A DNA stretch of 64,000 nt from Fasciola hepatica (GCA_948099385.1 CANUEZ040000151.1:6580001-6644000), one strand, 5' to 3'. Counted from the stretch's first letter, positions 44,651-57,259 are shown. Notes: generated by a model from the sequence alone, not told the origin. Numbers and translations: made by a program.

Positions 44651-45850
44651 CTATTACTTCAAGATAGGTGGGTCCTGAATTTTAAGTACGAGTCCCATGA
44701 CTATTCCGCTGACCGGACCACTGAGTGACCCCTGAAGGTATATAATGGACGTTCGAACAGGAATATCACATCGTGTCTTTTGAGTCTCAAAGCGGACTGC
44801 CAACAAAATCCACTCCATCAAATTAACAGAGAAGACTCAGGTTGGTAGACACATGCGATGATGTATTCTCTGTATTGTGACACTGAAATGGTACCGATAC
44901 GAGCAGTACGAAGAAAGTAAACGATCGCAGCAGCGAAAGCTGAATGAGCGCGTACAATCCGCTAAAACCGAAATTGTGTCAAAGGCGAGGTTGAGGAAAA
45001 CCTCGTGAATGTCAGTTCTGGAAAACCTACGCAGCCGAAGAGGAACAGTGTAAACAAAATCATGCGTCAAAGAAGATCGTAGAGGAAAAAAATCAAAATG
45101 ATGTTTGGAGATTGTTCGTTTACTCAGGAGGATCGAATTCACTACAACAGTCCCCTCTAGAAAGCGTGGAAAGCTTTTGGAAGTTGTTAAGCAGGTAGGA
45201 TATACAAACGCTATTCGTACGCTCGTGGATGCATGTAAAACGCGTAAATGTAGCTTTACTGTAGGATGCTGTCTGCGAAAATCAATAGTATGCCGGACCC
45301 ATAGAATGTTGGTTGAATATAAACCAGATTCGTCGCCTGCCAATGACATAGGTTGCGTGCATCGTCATCCAGTTGTGCCACACCAAAAATGCCCAGCGTT
45401 GGGTAACCGTCAACCAATATTATTTCCGCGAGCCAAATCGGTAAGTTCATCAGTGATAAATAAACGACAGCGATCAGGCTGTACCAGAATGCGAACGCTG
45501 GTGCCAAAATTCTCCAAATTTCGTGAAACCAGTGAAGGGTACCATCTGGTTTTACGAATCGAATAGAGACGAAAAACTGATGTAGCGACCACAGCGGACG
45601 TGACAAGTATACAGCAATAACTAATGATGCATGTTAAATCGTGTTGAAGTGATAAACACGAAATGCAGTGGTAATTATCGTGTTTGGCTTAGTTGCGAAA
45701 ACGTGCTGGGCAAACAGTCTTCCGACAGCAACGTGAGACGGGAGCCTCATTCGCGGACGGGTTTATGGGCGTGCTGTGCTGACATGAACGTGAGACGACA
45801 ATCTCATTGGAAACCCTTACAGTACCAACTGGTTGCTGTCCTGAAAATGA
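44651..45850. other. Unassigned region 3' of GYP-1 pol
   Basis: Minus-strand open frames of 170 and 116 codons (45349-44837, 45606-45256) have no motif I recognise and are not conserved elsewhere in the window. The region lies downstream of the GYP-1 integrase and may hold its 3' noncoding part or an LTR, but I found no second LTR copy. Confidence 0.4.
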
Positions 45851-45860
45851 AACTATGGCT

Positions 45861-48193
45861 TCATCCAAAATCGTAGCAGCGAACCGCTGACCGCAGGCCT
45901 TGACGTGACACGAAAGTGTCGTCAGCAAGGAGTGCAGGATTAACATCGGACCTCATGTCAGCGGGCAATACGCTATCATCAACGTACGCGTCTTTGAAAC
46001 AATGGATGCTAATAGTATCGACGCAGCTGCGTCGATCAACCTTAAAGGTCTTATCTTGACGAGAAGTCATGAGAATGTACCTCCGGAAAGCTGCTGTACT
46101 GGTTCGCGTATCGAATCAAAACGAGTGAATGCACGCCAACAAGTTTCGAGCTCGGTCGGAACAAAAACCTGTCGTCTCTGTATTCGAGTCCGCGCCGGAA
46201 TGAGCTTTTGCATGTACGTTAATAAACGATGAACGTAAACATTCATGGCAAGTGAATCTGTACTCCGTGGCGTAAAGAATTCCTTAGGCAGTCGTAATGT
46301 CGTGCCGTAGACAAGTTCTGTGAGTGAACATTGGATATCTGATACCGAGCAGAACTAGCGGTACCGTTTCGTACCACTCAAAGCTCTTGTGTGCTACAAG
46401 AGCCGCTTTTAGTTGGCGATGGAAACGTTCGACCAAACTGTTCGATGCCGGATACGTGGTCCTGCGAATATTTTCTGTTTTTATTTTTATTTTATCACAT
46501 GCTTTTGAATGGGTGCAGTGGAAGGGGTATGTCCCACAGCCACGAAGGCCCACTGCACGATTAGGGGTAACCGGTAACCAGACCCCAAGACTTGAAATGG
46601 AGAATCACGTAAGGTCCTACTAGGTCACGTGTGGTAACGGTCCGAACGACGGTGGATTACTGCCTACCTCCAAAGTAACCGCTGGTGGCAGGGATTCGAA
46701 CCTCTGACCCTCATAGGTCGTAATCAAATGATCCAAACCGCTCGACCACCATCGATGCGTTCCGTACCTAGCATATGAGTTAGCGAAGCGAATAGGTTGG
46801 ACTCAAGGTGTTGCCCACGGTCGGTAGTAATTGTAGAAATACAACCATCCATCGTCCTGTCACATGCCGGGTCACCGATTCAGTCGTGATGATAGAGATG
46901 GGAATAGCTTTGGGCCACCTGGTAAATCTACCGATGCACGTTAATAATTACGTACGTGGATATGATCAAAGCGAGCGTCGGGCGTAGCGAAGGTACGGAT
47001 AGGCGAAGCTACGTGCCTACGTACTTTAGATCGTTGACAGTGAAAAACATTGTTTTGCCCACATAGGAACATCTTTATTCATGGACTGCCAGAGGTATCG
47101 TGCAGTGACTAGTCGACGATTGGCTGCGATGCCTGGACGTGAAAGTCCACGTAAGGCGTCGAACACGAGATGCCGATATAAATAGGGTACGACCGATCGA
47201 GGTAGGCTGGTAGACGTGTCGCAGAATATAGCTCGGCGCTTGTGTCTAATGGTACGGGCTGATATTGAACCGACGAGGATTGAACGGCTTCTATGCGTGA
47301 CATGTCCTGTGCCCGTGCTGCAACCATGACAAGGATGTCTAAAATGGGTGATATAATAGCATTGGACCGAACACGTAATAGCACATGTGCAACGCAGTTC
47401 GACTCACCTTTAAAATGTCGTAGGTAAGTCGTGAACGGAAAAATGTAGCCCAAATATATGACTTCTTGTGGAGAGTAATGGTCAAACTTAGTATGAAACG
47501 CATACGTCAGAGGCTTGTAGTAGGTGGAAAAGATGAAATATCGACTGCGTGACAAATGTTTGGTGGCATTATATGCGGCCAGAAGTTCTCGACCGAAAGC
47601 TCTATATTTCGTTTCCGTGGGATTAGGGCGTCGAGAGGAAAATTCCTTATGCCATATCTCAGAAGCTAATTGTTACAGGGCATCTTCGTTGGCATCAGAT
47701 GGAATCAGAACTGGATCTCCCTGTTTTCTGATCTCGCCTCTAAGAGCCGTTCGTGGGCAGGTACAATCTGTGACATCCATAAAGCCGGCTCATCATCTCT
47801 CAGGAGACAGGCGCGTAAAAGTAAAAGTAGATGAGTCAGGGGGAAGATTTAGGGGACTCAGGTGACGTTCAGGAGGATATTCATGTTGCCTGAGGTTTAA
47901 CAGCAAACCTGAAATCATCTTTAAGTCCCATGTGCTATGGGTTAAGCGTTCTTGATTCTAGAACAACTGGTATCTTATAAATTAGTAAGTAGAAAGTTAA
48001 GATAGTCGTACCGAATGTTGTACGTGGCTGTCAATGCTACTGGGTGGCAGCCTCGTGCTTTCTTGATAGCAATAATGGTTTTCTTCGCCAATACGAAGGT
48101 TGATGTTTTATTCTCAGTTACGTGAACTAAGTTCATATCTGTATGCCACATATGAATGATAAGCTTATGATCGTTCAAGAGGTCAGCACCCAC
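45861..48193 (-). pseudogene. GYP-1 protease end, RNase H and integrase
   Basis: 48193-47975: GADLLNDHKLIIHM, like the GADFL segment after the Gypsy protease. 47690-47400: RNase H with KYRAFGRELLAAYNATKHL, YYKPLTYAFHTK and HFKGESNCVAHVL. 47100-46800: integrase with a degenerate zinc-finger helix (WQSMNKDV), FTRWPKAIPI (about 46905-46935) and TTDRGQHLESNLF (about 46795-46835, second Asp). After the SINE: YPASNSLVERFHRQLK (about 46405-46455, Glu), then VLLGIR and a C-terminal tail ending VDTISI and AYVDD near 46025-45985. Many stops and shifts are present. Family resemblance to invertebrate, including flatworm, Gypsy pol is strong. Confidence 0.8.
46467..46755 (-). mobile_element. tRNA-derived SINE, copy 2, inside GYP-1 integrase
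   Basis: On the minus strand it starts GATGGTGGTCGAGCGG (A-box) and has a perfect-looking B-box GGTTCGAATCC near 46690-46700. It shares the body with copy 1 and ends in an A-rich tail (AAAATAAAAATAAAAACAG) near 46470-46495. The flanks TGCG (46463-46466) and TGCG (46756-46759) form a short duplication, and the integrase reading continues across when the insert is removed. Confidence 0.82.
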
Positions 48194-48240
48194 GGTATTT
48201 TGAGTAGCATGTTAGTGGATGAAGTCGTTGAAACCCACTA

Positions 48241-49012
48241 ATACCATTTCTGTAGATATTTATACACATCTAAGCAAATTTGCCACTCCTGATTAGGATG
48301 GGATATTTTTATGATTTTTTATTTTGAGTGTCCCTGGGCAATAATCGGTTGTTCATTCGCTAAGAACCCCTGGTCACTCATTATCTTCGACATTTTACGT
48401 GATTCCAAAACGTTGAGGTTCGAACATGGTACAACGTCTTTTCGAATATCTTTCGTTTAAAAATAATTATGAATTGGGTGCAACTATTCTGACTACTGTT
48501 TCTTCGAAACTCAGAATTTCTGACAAGTTAATAAGAGCTTCAGTTTCAGTTTAATCCGAAGAAATCTAATCTCACATTGGTTGTGGTGGTTTTGGCTGCT
48601 GTTTCATTAAAATGACAGTTGGAAGCTAAAGGCTACAATGCTAGCTTGTGGTTTTGGACTTTTGAGTGTAAAAAATGCAAGTGGATTTCCCACTATGTAT
48701 AATAATAAATGGCGGTGTCAGGCCTAAGCATGGAAATGCTAGTTGTATAATGCCTTACCTACTCTCGCCCTAAGCTCTTAGACCCCACCCGGGTAATCCT
48801 AAAATCTTCAGATGGTCAAGTCCACCGGCTTGGGTTTTAGTATTTTTCTTTTAGTCTCATCTTGTCAGTTGACGGCAAAAAGTTTTACTCTAAGACACAC
48901 AGAACAATACCCAAATACCTTGGTTTGTTTGACATCAGTGGTATGCATGGCGCACCCCAATGTTTTCACTACATCTAGCAGTGCTTCAAAGATGTAGGTT
49001 TTGAAATATCGA
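48241..49012. other. Unassigned spacer
   Basis: About 770 bp between GYP-1 and RTE-4. Open frames at 48812-48997 (plus) and 48865-49068 (minus) overlap each other and show no motif. Confidence 0.4.
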
Positions 49013-49704
49013 TAGCCATCACAACGAGACTGCATCTTGGCGTGGTGTGATGGCTTGCCCGCCTCCATGACCCAAAGTGCTATGTAGGATGGCTTCCCTA
49101 AACCGGAGATACAGTCATGCCTGACAGGTCAATGGGTAGAGGTCAGATGAAGTCCAGTCTCAGAACCAATTGATGGGCGACATCTGTTTCTATTCACCGG
49201 AGAGGACACTCCAGTGAATAAACACGGAGAGAAACAGTTTACCGGTCAAAAAACCTCCACTAGATGGACGTAGGAGTGGAGTATCTGGGGTTTCTCTCGA
49301 CGGTGGGGGAAGTCATCGCACTTCATTGGGCAGCTATCGCCCGCCTAAGCTGGGTAGCCCCCGACCTAAAAGATGCTGTCCCGTCCACGTTCCGCTTGCT
49401 CCATTGGGTGCATGGGGTTAAGGGCTGAATCCGAAAAGCGGATCTGTAAGAAAGCACCAGCGAAGACAAGACAAAACACATGCAGTAATCAGGTCTCACG
49501 TGACAGACCACAAGAAGTTCCTTCATTGGTTCTTCTGTCACGTCCCCGTGCCGGGTTAACGCCCCATTGCCTCGTGGGTGCGACTTTTGAGTCAACGGCT
49601 CCGGTTGGGGTTCCCAAAGAAAAATCCCTTCTGCGGTGTGAGCAGCCGCGAAGTATGATTCGCCCAGAAACCTTCAGTATCTTACCTCTTTTGATTTAAG
49701 GTCG

Positions 49705-50745
49705 ATGCAAAACGCCACGGGTAATTGCGGCTGTGATGAAAGCAGTGGTTTAGGAGTTGAGTATAAATCAGATAGACTTCTTAAGCCTAAATATTCACTT
49801 CACTTGGTTGCCTTTAACGTCCACACACTATGCCAGATAGGGCAACAAACTGCCCTCGCTAGAAGTCTTGACACTATCAAAATAGATGTACGCTGTGTCT
49901 CCGAAACACGCATACAAGAACTCACTTCTGTGATAACTCTTCGCACCCCGGATACAACCTCAGTCTCTCACTTCAGTCTTCGCGTGTCGGGTGATTCGGT
50001 GTCTGGAGCTCGTGGTCAGGCTGGGGTTGGGATTGCTTTGAGCATGAAAGCTGAGCGTGCACTGCTGGACTGGATCCCAGTCAGCAGTCGTTTGTGTGCA
50101 GTTCGGTTGGGTGGTTCTGTGAGTGTCAACAACAGCAAACTGAAGCGCCAATGTTTGTTCGTCGTGTCTGTGTATGCGCCGACTGACTGCAGCTCCTCTG
50201 AGGCCAAGGACGAATTCTATCAGGATTTATCTCAGCTGCTTCGAGGCGCATGTTCAACGGACGTGGTAGTCATTGCTGGGGATTTCAACGCCTAAGTTTG
50301 CCATTTGGGAGATTCCGAAAGGCACATTGGAGGCCCATTTGCTATCCCAACCGATCGTGCCGATAACGGTGATCGTCTCATTCAGCTTTGTTCTGACCAC
50401 GAATTGTTTCTGGCAAATACGAACTTCTGCCGTAAGAAGCGGCATCGACTCACATGACGTCCTCCTTTGTCTTCACAACGCTGGACTCAGATTGACCATA
50501 TTGTGTTTGGTCACCGCTGGCGTGGATCAGTTGAAGATTGTCGGTCATTTTGGTCTATTCCTGTGGACTCAGATCACGCCTTGGTGCGTGCTCGCTTCTG
50601 CTTACGTCTTGTCCATGGTCGCACCAAAGTAAGTGCCACGCGTCCCGCGCAGATGCTTTTGGACGATAACCAGCGACACAATTTCCAGACGGAGCTGTCT
50701 ACACAGTTATCGATGTAGCCAGATGTTCAGGACTAAAATGAACGC
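49705..50745 (+). pseudogene. RTE-4 endonuclease (5' part)
   Basis: Open from 49705 to a TAA at 50293-50295. Blocks are LVAFNVHTLCQIGQQTALAR (about 49805-49865), IDVRCVSETRIQE (about 49880-49920, Glu of ETR), VSVYAPTDCSSSEAKDEFY (about 50165-50220) and VVIAGDFNA (about 50265-50292). The TAA lies right after GDFNA. Further endonuclease sequence (ADNGDRLIQLCSDHELFL, LDS/TQIDHIVFGHRW) continues to about 50560 in shifted frames. Intact up to the first stop, then broken. Confidence 0.8.
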
Positions 50746-50751
50746 TGGCAA

Positions 50752-53700
50752 CATCATCATTATCATCGTCATCGTACAGCGCTAAACAGCAGGGAAAGTC
50801 CCACTGACCACTGCCTTTCTCACCATCTTGCACGTTGAATTAGAAATTATGAATATACAAGATGGACAGGGAGGGGACCTACACTGGTGGGAAAAGGAAA
50901 GAATGCCCTAGTAGCCAACACACGGAATACACAGTCTAACTGTACAAACGTACACCGATCAAACATTCTGATTCGATAGGAAGTGACAACACGATTGCCA
51001 CTGTTCGCGGTTCGCAGCCAACTGGTTGACGGATCTTTTGGACCCCAACCACGAAGACATGAAGCACCTACTTTTCGTAAGTCCGCTGTAAATTTACTCA
51101 TTCCTCGCTGCCATGTCATCTGTTGACCTCCACGTGGTTTCTTCCACTCCCTAGGAGGAACGAAGAATAGGACACGGTGCGGTAGACGTGTGTTTGACAT
51201 ACGTAACACATGCCCCAACCAACGAAGTCTACTAAGTTGGATACGCTGTGACAGAACGTTCTCCGAATTAGTACCCAATACTCGACTATTGCACCCAATC
51301 CTAGCGATATTACATAAATATCGGTGGTCGAAACATCAAGACGACGAATATCTTCAGCACGCAGACCACAAGTGTCGCAACCATACAACAAAACTGAGCG
51401 CACTGCGGCACAGTATACACGGCCTTTCAACTTTAGTGAAATATCAGGTCGACGCCACAAGTGCTTCAGTCCAGCGTACGCTGCTCGAGCCTTGGATATC
51501 CACATACTCACCTCTGCTAGTTTGCTCCCATCCGTCGTCACACTGCTGCCGAGGTGGGTGAAGTGGTCGACAACTGACAGCACCTCCCCATCGAGCATCA
51601 AGCTCGGAATCGTTGGAATCCAGTCTTGTACAAGTGCAAAGCGCATACCGAATAGAGCTTCAGCTCTTGAGAGTCTATCTAGTGCGCGTTGAGCATGTTC
51701 TGTAGATTCAAAGAAGTAGACAACGTCGTCTGGTAATCTAGGTCACACAGCTTTCCATTACTTCCTAGTTCGACGCTTACATCCTGAAGATTTCACAGAG
51801 CGTTCTCCATTATCTCGTCCATGACGAAATTGAACAGGAATGGAGCCATGGGACATCCCTGTCGAACACCACTGATCGTTTCGAACCGACCGGATAGGTC
51901 ACCGTAAACTCTTACGCGGCCAGAAGTATGAGAGTACAGTACTTGATAGATTCAGGAGCTTCTGTGGCATACCTTTTCGCTGAAAAGCACTGAAAAGCAC
52001 TGCTCGATCAACTGAATCGAAGGCGCCTTCCAAGTATAAGAAAATCATTATTGTCGGTCGGCGGTGCATGTGACGCGTTTCAAGTAATCGATGAATAGTG
52101 AAAATCTGGTCGATGCCATTCTCGACCTGGGCGGAATTCGGTCAGCTGTTCGCGGGAGTTCCTCGCGAGCGGGTGTAAGACGGTGCAGCAAAATCGAGGC
52201 TAGTACTTTGGTGACTATCGGAAATAAGCTAATCCCACGATGATTACTGCAGTCATTGCGTATTCCCTTTTTGAATATGGGAACAATCAATGACTCGCTC
52301 CATATTAACGGAATACGCTCCTCCTTCCAAATGCCACGGAGCAAGGCGGTTAGTGATTTTATCAACGCCCCACCACCCAGTTTGAAAAGAACTGGAGGAA
52401 GTTTGTCGGGACCTGCCGCTTACCCCCGCCTTAGTAATCGAATACATGACTCTACTTCTACTTCTGACGGGGGTTCAAGTGATAATACCCAAGGAGTCAC
52501 AGTTTTTGACACGGGACTAACTACACTAACGTGCGGCCAGCTAAACTGTTCCTTGAAGTACTCGGCCCATCGGTCAAGCCTTTGCTGTTTGTTATGGATG
52601 GGTTCTCCATTCCTATTGCAAATCGTTTCACTGACCTGAGTTCGCCGTCCACCGGTGTCACGAATAAGTTTGAACAGTCTTTGACTGTTACCTGAAGCAA
52701 CTGCTATTCCCATTTATTCGGCAACCTTGACCCACCAATTTTCGCGATCCTTCTTAAGGCTTCGCGTAACTTGTCTTTGTGGCTTTCTCCGCATCTTATT
52801 CATCTCCTTACGGTTCGGAAGCTGACGCTTTTGCTCCATTATACTCAGCGACTCTTGCGAGATCCAGTGTCTTTGATGGACAACGGATCTAGGACCACAA
52901 GCGAAACCTGCAGCAAAGAGCATCGCCTGTTTGATATGAAACCAATGCTCATCTACATTACTGTTCGTTGTAGATCCTAGCTCATGTGCTAACTTCTGCT
53001 CGTAACGGGTGCGTACTTCTGGATCACACAAACGTTGCACGGCTAACCGGGTTTGCGGTTTGCGTCGATGACCATGGAGCTGGAGAGATAATCACATTGG
53101 AAGTAATGCATGGTCCGAATCTACATACATGGACGAGTAAGATCTGCAGATCTGAACAGAACTGTGGCACCTGTAGCTTACTGCGATATGATCAATCTGG
53201 CTCAGAGTACCTGTAGAGTTAGATTGCCATGTCGCTGTGCGACTCGAGCTGTTTCGGAAATTGGTGCTAGACAAGAACAATCGATTGTTTGCACAAAACG
53301 GGAGGAGCCTATCTCCGTTATTTGTACGCTCAGCGGGTAAAGCACAACGGCCACCTAAACAAGCTTCTGACCCACTAAGTTTTCTAACTTGTGCATTGAA
53401 GTCACCAACTAGCGCTAATGTCAGAACCTTCATTGCTGCGAACGAGGGTGGCGAATTCATTATGGAACTCATCTTTCTGCGCGTCTGAGCTGCAGTCTCT
53501 TAGGGCGTACGCAGAGATTACAAGCAAATTGCGCTGAACACAACTATCCTTCGGAACGCCAACTGATTCCTGGAGTCTCAAAGCATATAAATGATTGTTA
53601 ACAGGGATCCAGTCTAATAGGGCAGCCTCAGCCTTGCCAGTCAAGACCATTTCTACACCACGTTGTCCCGCAGCTCTAGCCACTTCGTCTCCTGAAGTGC

Positions 53701-54529
53701 GCAGAAAATACCCCGATGAGATACTAGGATCAGTTAGTTGAATCACACTGCTCGAATCCTGGGTACGCGTTTCACTTAAGCAGCAGATGTCAATCTTCAG
53801 AGAGGTCATTGTGAGGGTTAGGCACGCCTGCTGACCGGCCTGCATGAGTGTACGCACGTTGAAGGAGCCGAGATTCAGAGGCTGACGGGGCTTGAGAAAA
53901 TGTGAGTTACAAGACAGGGTTATTCTCGACACTGTTTAATAGTGAATTGTTGCGTGTATCAGGCGTGTTATCAGTGGGAGCATTATGGGCGGATAGATGG
54001 GGCAAAGAGAGGTGGTTGGGGACAGAAGACAAAGGTTGAATGAAAGCGAGGAAACTCGGAGCAGTAGCCCACTTACCACTACCCACCCTGCTCGATGTAG
54101 TGGGCAGCGTGGTCCTGATTATCCTGCTCGACGACGGATGCAGTATGGAATTCCTTCTATTCGTGCAGTTCATAGAAGATGTTGGACGGGTACTGCTAGG
54201 GTATCCAGCCACAAAGCAAAAGAACGATTAGGGTATTCATCCAAAGCCTTTAGTTCTAACAAGAACCTATCCGCAAGGCAGCGAGATGGGTGGTTGGAAA
54301 CCCATTTGCTTGGATCAATTATTCTTCCACTGATTGTTCCGATTGAGTTGCCAGCTCAAATCGACCCCCAACCTGGAGGACTAGGAGACTGGACTTTGTC
54401 TGACCTCTACCCATTGACCTGACAGGTATGATTGCATCTCCGGCCTAAGTAAGCCATCCTGTATAGCTCTTTAGGTCATAGAGGGGCGCAAGCCATCACA
54501 CCACGTCAAGGCGCAGTCTCGTCGCGTAA
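50752..54529 (-). mobile_element. RTE-2: RTE-like LINE inserted in RTE-4
   Basis: Minus strand. The 5' end lies near 54529; a leader block around 54480-54525 matches the RTE-4 5' end. Then come endonuclease, RT and C-terminal region, ending in a trinucleotide CAT/ATC tail (50752-50774 on the plus strand). It is closely related to RTE-3, and both carry the same TAA between linker and RT. Confidence 0.82.
50847..53932 (-). pseudogene. RTE-2 endonuclease-reverse transcriptase, broken
   Basis: Endonuclease start SFNVRTLMQAGQQA (about 53820-53860), CCLSETRTQDSSS (about 53750-53790), GDFNAQVRKL (about 53375-53405) and a LSQIDHIAVSYR end (about 53175-53210). Linker 53040-52714, ending at TAA 52714-52716. 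RT entry frames 52713-52420 and 52447-52048, with LPPVLFKLGG-like, LIVPIFKKGIRNDCSNHRGI and RPGRG-equivalent segments; the palm region around 51720-52050 is scrambled. The C-terminal part 51646-51116 has LMLDGEVLSVVDHFTHLGSS and LKHLWRRPDISLKLKGRVY, then RLRWLGHVLRMSNTRLPHR (about 51180-51240) and WGPKDPSTSW (about 51030). Several shifts make it non-functional. Confidence 0.8.
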
Positions 54530-54539
54530 ATTCCCGAGA

Positions 54540-56420
54540 CGCCAACTGACTGGGTACCTGAGGAAGGACCGTGAGCAGTGGTGGATTGCGAAATGTAAGA
54601 AAATGGAAAAGGCGGCATCCAGTGACAATGCTCGCAGCCTTTTCTGTTTGATTGGAGGTACCGGCCCACGGAAGCCTGGTGTAAGTGAGTTAAATAAGGA
54701 ATCCGAAGGCTCACTAATTTATCGTCACGGACTTCGTCTGGAGCGTTGGCGGAGCGCTTCAAGAAACAATTCAGTTGGGCCACTTCAACGGTGGGTCTTT
54801 CAAATATACTTGCCAGCGAAACAATGCATGTGGGTATCAGTCCTCCATCAGAGATGGAGAATATGCGGGAGATCGGTCACTTGGAAAAGTATAAAGCCGC
54901 TGGACCGAATGGGTTGTCTCCATCTTTTTTCAAGGATGGAGGCGAAGCTCTGGTTTCACAATCAACAAAACTCCTCCGTATTATTTAGGATAGTGTGCAG
55001 ATTCCCAGGGAATGGTGTGAATAGGTGATTGTGCCGATTTACAAGAAAGGTGACAGGTCCTCTAGTGAAAACCACAGAGGAAATAGCTTGGTAAGTATCG
55101 CATCCATTCTGCTCATCGGTCTTATTCTCCACCGATTATCCAGTGCCAGCGAAATGTGTACACGTGAGAATCAGGCCGATTTCAGACCTGGTCGGGGTTG
55201 TATCGACCACATCTTTACTCTTTGGTAAACCTTAGAGCACTGACACATCTTCCGTAGCCCTTAATCTCTGTCTTTCTTGATCTGAGAACGGCGTTCGATT
55301 CAGTCAACCGCACACTTCTCTGGCGCTACCTCTCATTGGAGGATGCGCCAGAAAAGTTTGTTTCTCTTTTTCAATGCTTGTATGCGAACAACCGAAGCCG
55401 AGTTCGAGCTTACGGTGATCTTTTCCCCGAGTTCACCATGCAAAGTGGTGTTCGTCAGGGTTGCCCTCCTTCACCCTTCCTCTTCAAATTTGTAGTTAAA
55501 TTGATTCTTGAGATAGCTCTATCTTCGTGTGAGAATAGCGGCGTCGATCTTTCCTCAGGCTAAAAATTGTCTGACTTGGAATATACAGACAATATTGTTC
55601 TTCTGAGTGAAGATCCAGGTAAGTTGCAAGCTCTTTTAGATAGCCTGAACAACAATGTAGAAGTGTTTGGGATCTGTTTTGCACCTTCAAAGTGTAAAAT
55701 TCTGCTGCAGGACTGGGTTGGCTCAACACCAAACCTTGTGTTGGCAGATGAAACTCTAGCTGAAGTGGATAAGTTTTGTTACTTGGGCAGTTACATCCCA
55801 CCAGGTGAACAGATATCGGATGACGTGGCGTCGCGTATACAGAAGGCGGGTTTGGCTTTTGCCAACTTCCGTCATCTGTGGCGTCGGCGTGACATCCGGT
55901 TGTCTGTTAAGGGTGGTGTACAATGCAGTGACCAGGTCCGTTCTTATATACAGTTCAGAAACATGGCCGTTGAAGGTAGAAGATAAGCGAAGACTGTTGG
56001 TGCTCGAGCACCGATGTCTCCGCAGCATTGTCCGAGTATGATGGGAACACCGTATCAGCAAGGCTGGGGTTCAGCGTAAGGTGTTGGGAACCAGAGGTCA
56101 GTCTATGGATCAAGTATTGAATGTAAACAGGTTAAGGTGGTTGGGATACGTGTTACGCACGCCCACCAATAGACTTCCTCAGCGTACGCTGTCCTCTAAG
56201 GCAGGTGGTGATTGGAAGGTAATTTGAGGCGGTCAGTTTATGACATGACAAAAGGTTTGAAAACCTTGACCACTGGGCTTGGCCATGTAGGACGTGTTAG
56301 ACTTCCAGGTTGGGGTCCACGTGATCCGCCTAATAAAGGGTTGGAAACACTCAGTGATATGGCTAGGTGTCGTGGCCAGTGGCGTAGTTTTATTCGGACT
56401 CTTTCCTTATCATCTTCATT
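54540..56420 (+). pseudogene. RTE-4 reverse transcriptase (3' part), broken
   Basis: Linker with REQWWIAKCKKMEKAAS (about 54575-54620). RT entry AAGPNGLSPSFFKDGGEAL (about 54895-54955), VIVPIYKKGDRSSSENHRG (about 55025-55080), QADFRPGRGCIDHIFTL (about 55175-55225) and SGVRQGCPPSPFLFKF (about 55445-55490). The catalytic box reads YTDNIVLL (about 55585-55608) where YADD is expected, so activity is lost. The C-terminal region has FAPSKCKILLQDW (about 55680-55720), CYLGSYI, LWRRRDIRLSVKG, RLRWLGYVLR and LPGWGPRDP (about 56300-56330). Stops at about 54987, 55021, 55227 and 55561 plus shifts are visible. Confidence 0.8.
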
Positions 56421-56634
56421 CTCCCTGGGTACTTCGACTTTTTGGATCTTTATCACTATGCTTCTATTCTTTTCGCTCTTTACCGGACGATGCTGGAAGC
56501 TAGCAACCGAAACCAGAGCACATAAGTGCGAGATTAATGGTTGAGTAAACTGAAACTGATAGCCTGTTGTACAACAGAATTATACGACTGATGGATCAGT
56601 ATGATAAGTTGTGTCCGTGCAGAAGGAAGAGCAG

Positions 56635-56897
56635 TAGACCTAGTATGTTAGGCTTTAATCTTGGGGAACTTGACCTATATGTGCTGATCACAAACAGACT
56701 TCCCAAACGAGAATAATTGGAAGGAGTCAGCCTTGAATAGGGTTTAATCGGCTTAAAAACTTCGTGTACAGCAAAAATGTAAAAGAAGAAATATTTATAA
56801 AACTGAGTACAGAAAGCAGATAGAAGAACATAGACCAATATGCTACAATGAAAACGAGAACAGCATGTTGTAAACTCAAATACACTGAACGATAACA
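56635..56897 (-). repeat. GYP-2 3' LTR candidate
   Basis: Shares both ends and an internal block with 59795-59896. It starts TAGACC and ends GATAACA on the plus strand. Confidence 0.55.
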
Positions 56898-57259
56898 GAA
56901 AAATCACATTCTCCACAATTGAATGGTCCCGGCAATATCCGCTGCGGAGGGAAAGAATAGATCAGTCACTAATATGTTTAATGTATTACACCTCCGTTTC
57001 ATAAACAATAAGGTTTTGGTGTTGTTGTTGTGTTTCTGTCTTTGGTGCTTTCACTCGTGTCTGTGTATTAGTTTGTAGGCTGTTGGAAGGCGAAATGGGA
57101 GTGTCACAACGGGTGTATCAATAGATTGAGCTGCCCTTGGCACTGTATGTTCGACTAACTGTTCACCCCTTTCTGCTCCTCTAGGGCCAAATGCCCAAGA
57201 GATACACTTCGCGTCTGTCTTGAAGACGCACGTGACCATACTCTAGGTTGCAGTCTATA

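Larger units (their letters stand above)
45855..48240 (-). mobile_element. GYP-1: Ty3/Gypsy pol relic with SINE insertion
   Basis: Minus-strand sequence reads protease end, RNase H, integrase and C-terminal tail. LTRs were not found. Most of the RT is missing between about 47975 and 47865. A SINE (46467-46755) interrupts the integrase. Confidence 0.75.
49013..56545 (+). mobile_element. RTE-4: RTE-like LINE, split by RTE-2
   Basis: Plus strand. 49013-50751 holds the leader and endonuclease. 54530-56545 holds the linker, RT and C-terminal region. The linker homology that ends at about 50745 continues at about 54540 (RRQLTGYLRKDREQWW), so the two parts are one element into which RTE-2 inserted in the opposite direction. 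The leader (49060-49170) matches the reverse complement of the RTE-2 leader (54360-54480). Confidence 0.78.

Noticed and set aside
44837..45606. Host gene on the minus strand (170- and 116-codon frames)
   Set aside because: The frames overlap in different registers, have no domain motif and no splice-like borders, and lie beside a decayed Gypsy pol.
46650..46755. Functional tRNA gene
   Set aside because: A- and B-boxes are present, but the acceptor stem is not convincing and the sequence continues into a SINE body and A-rich tail.
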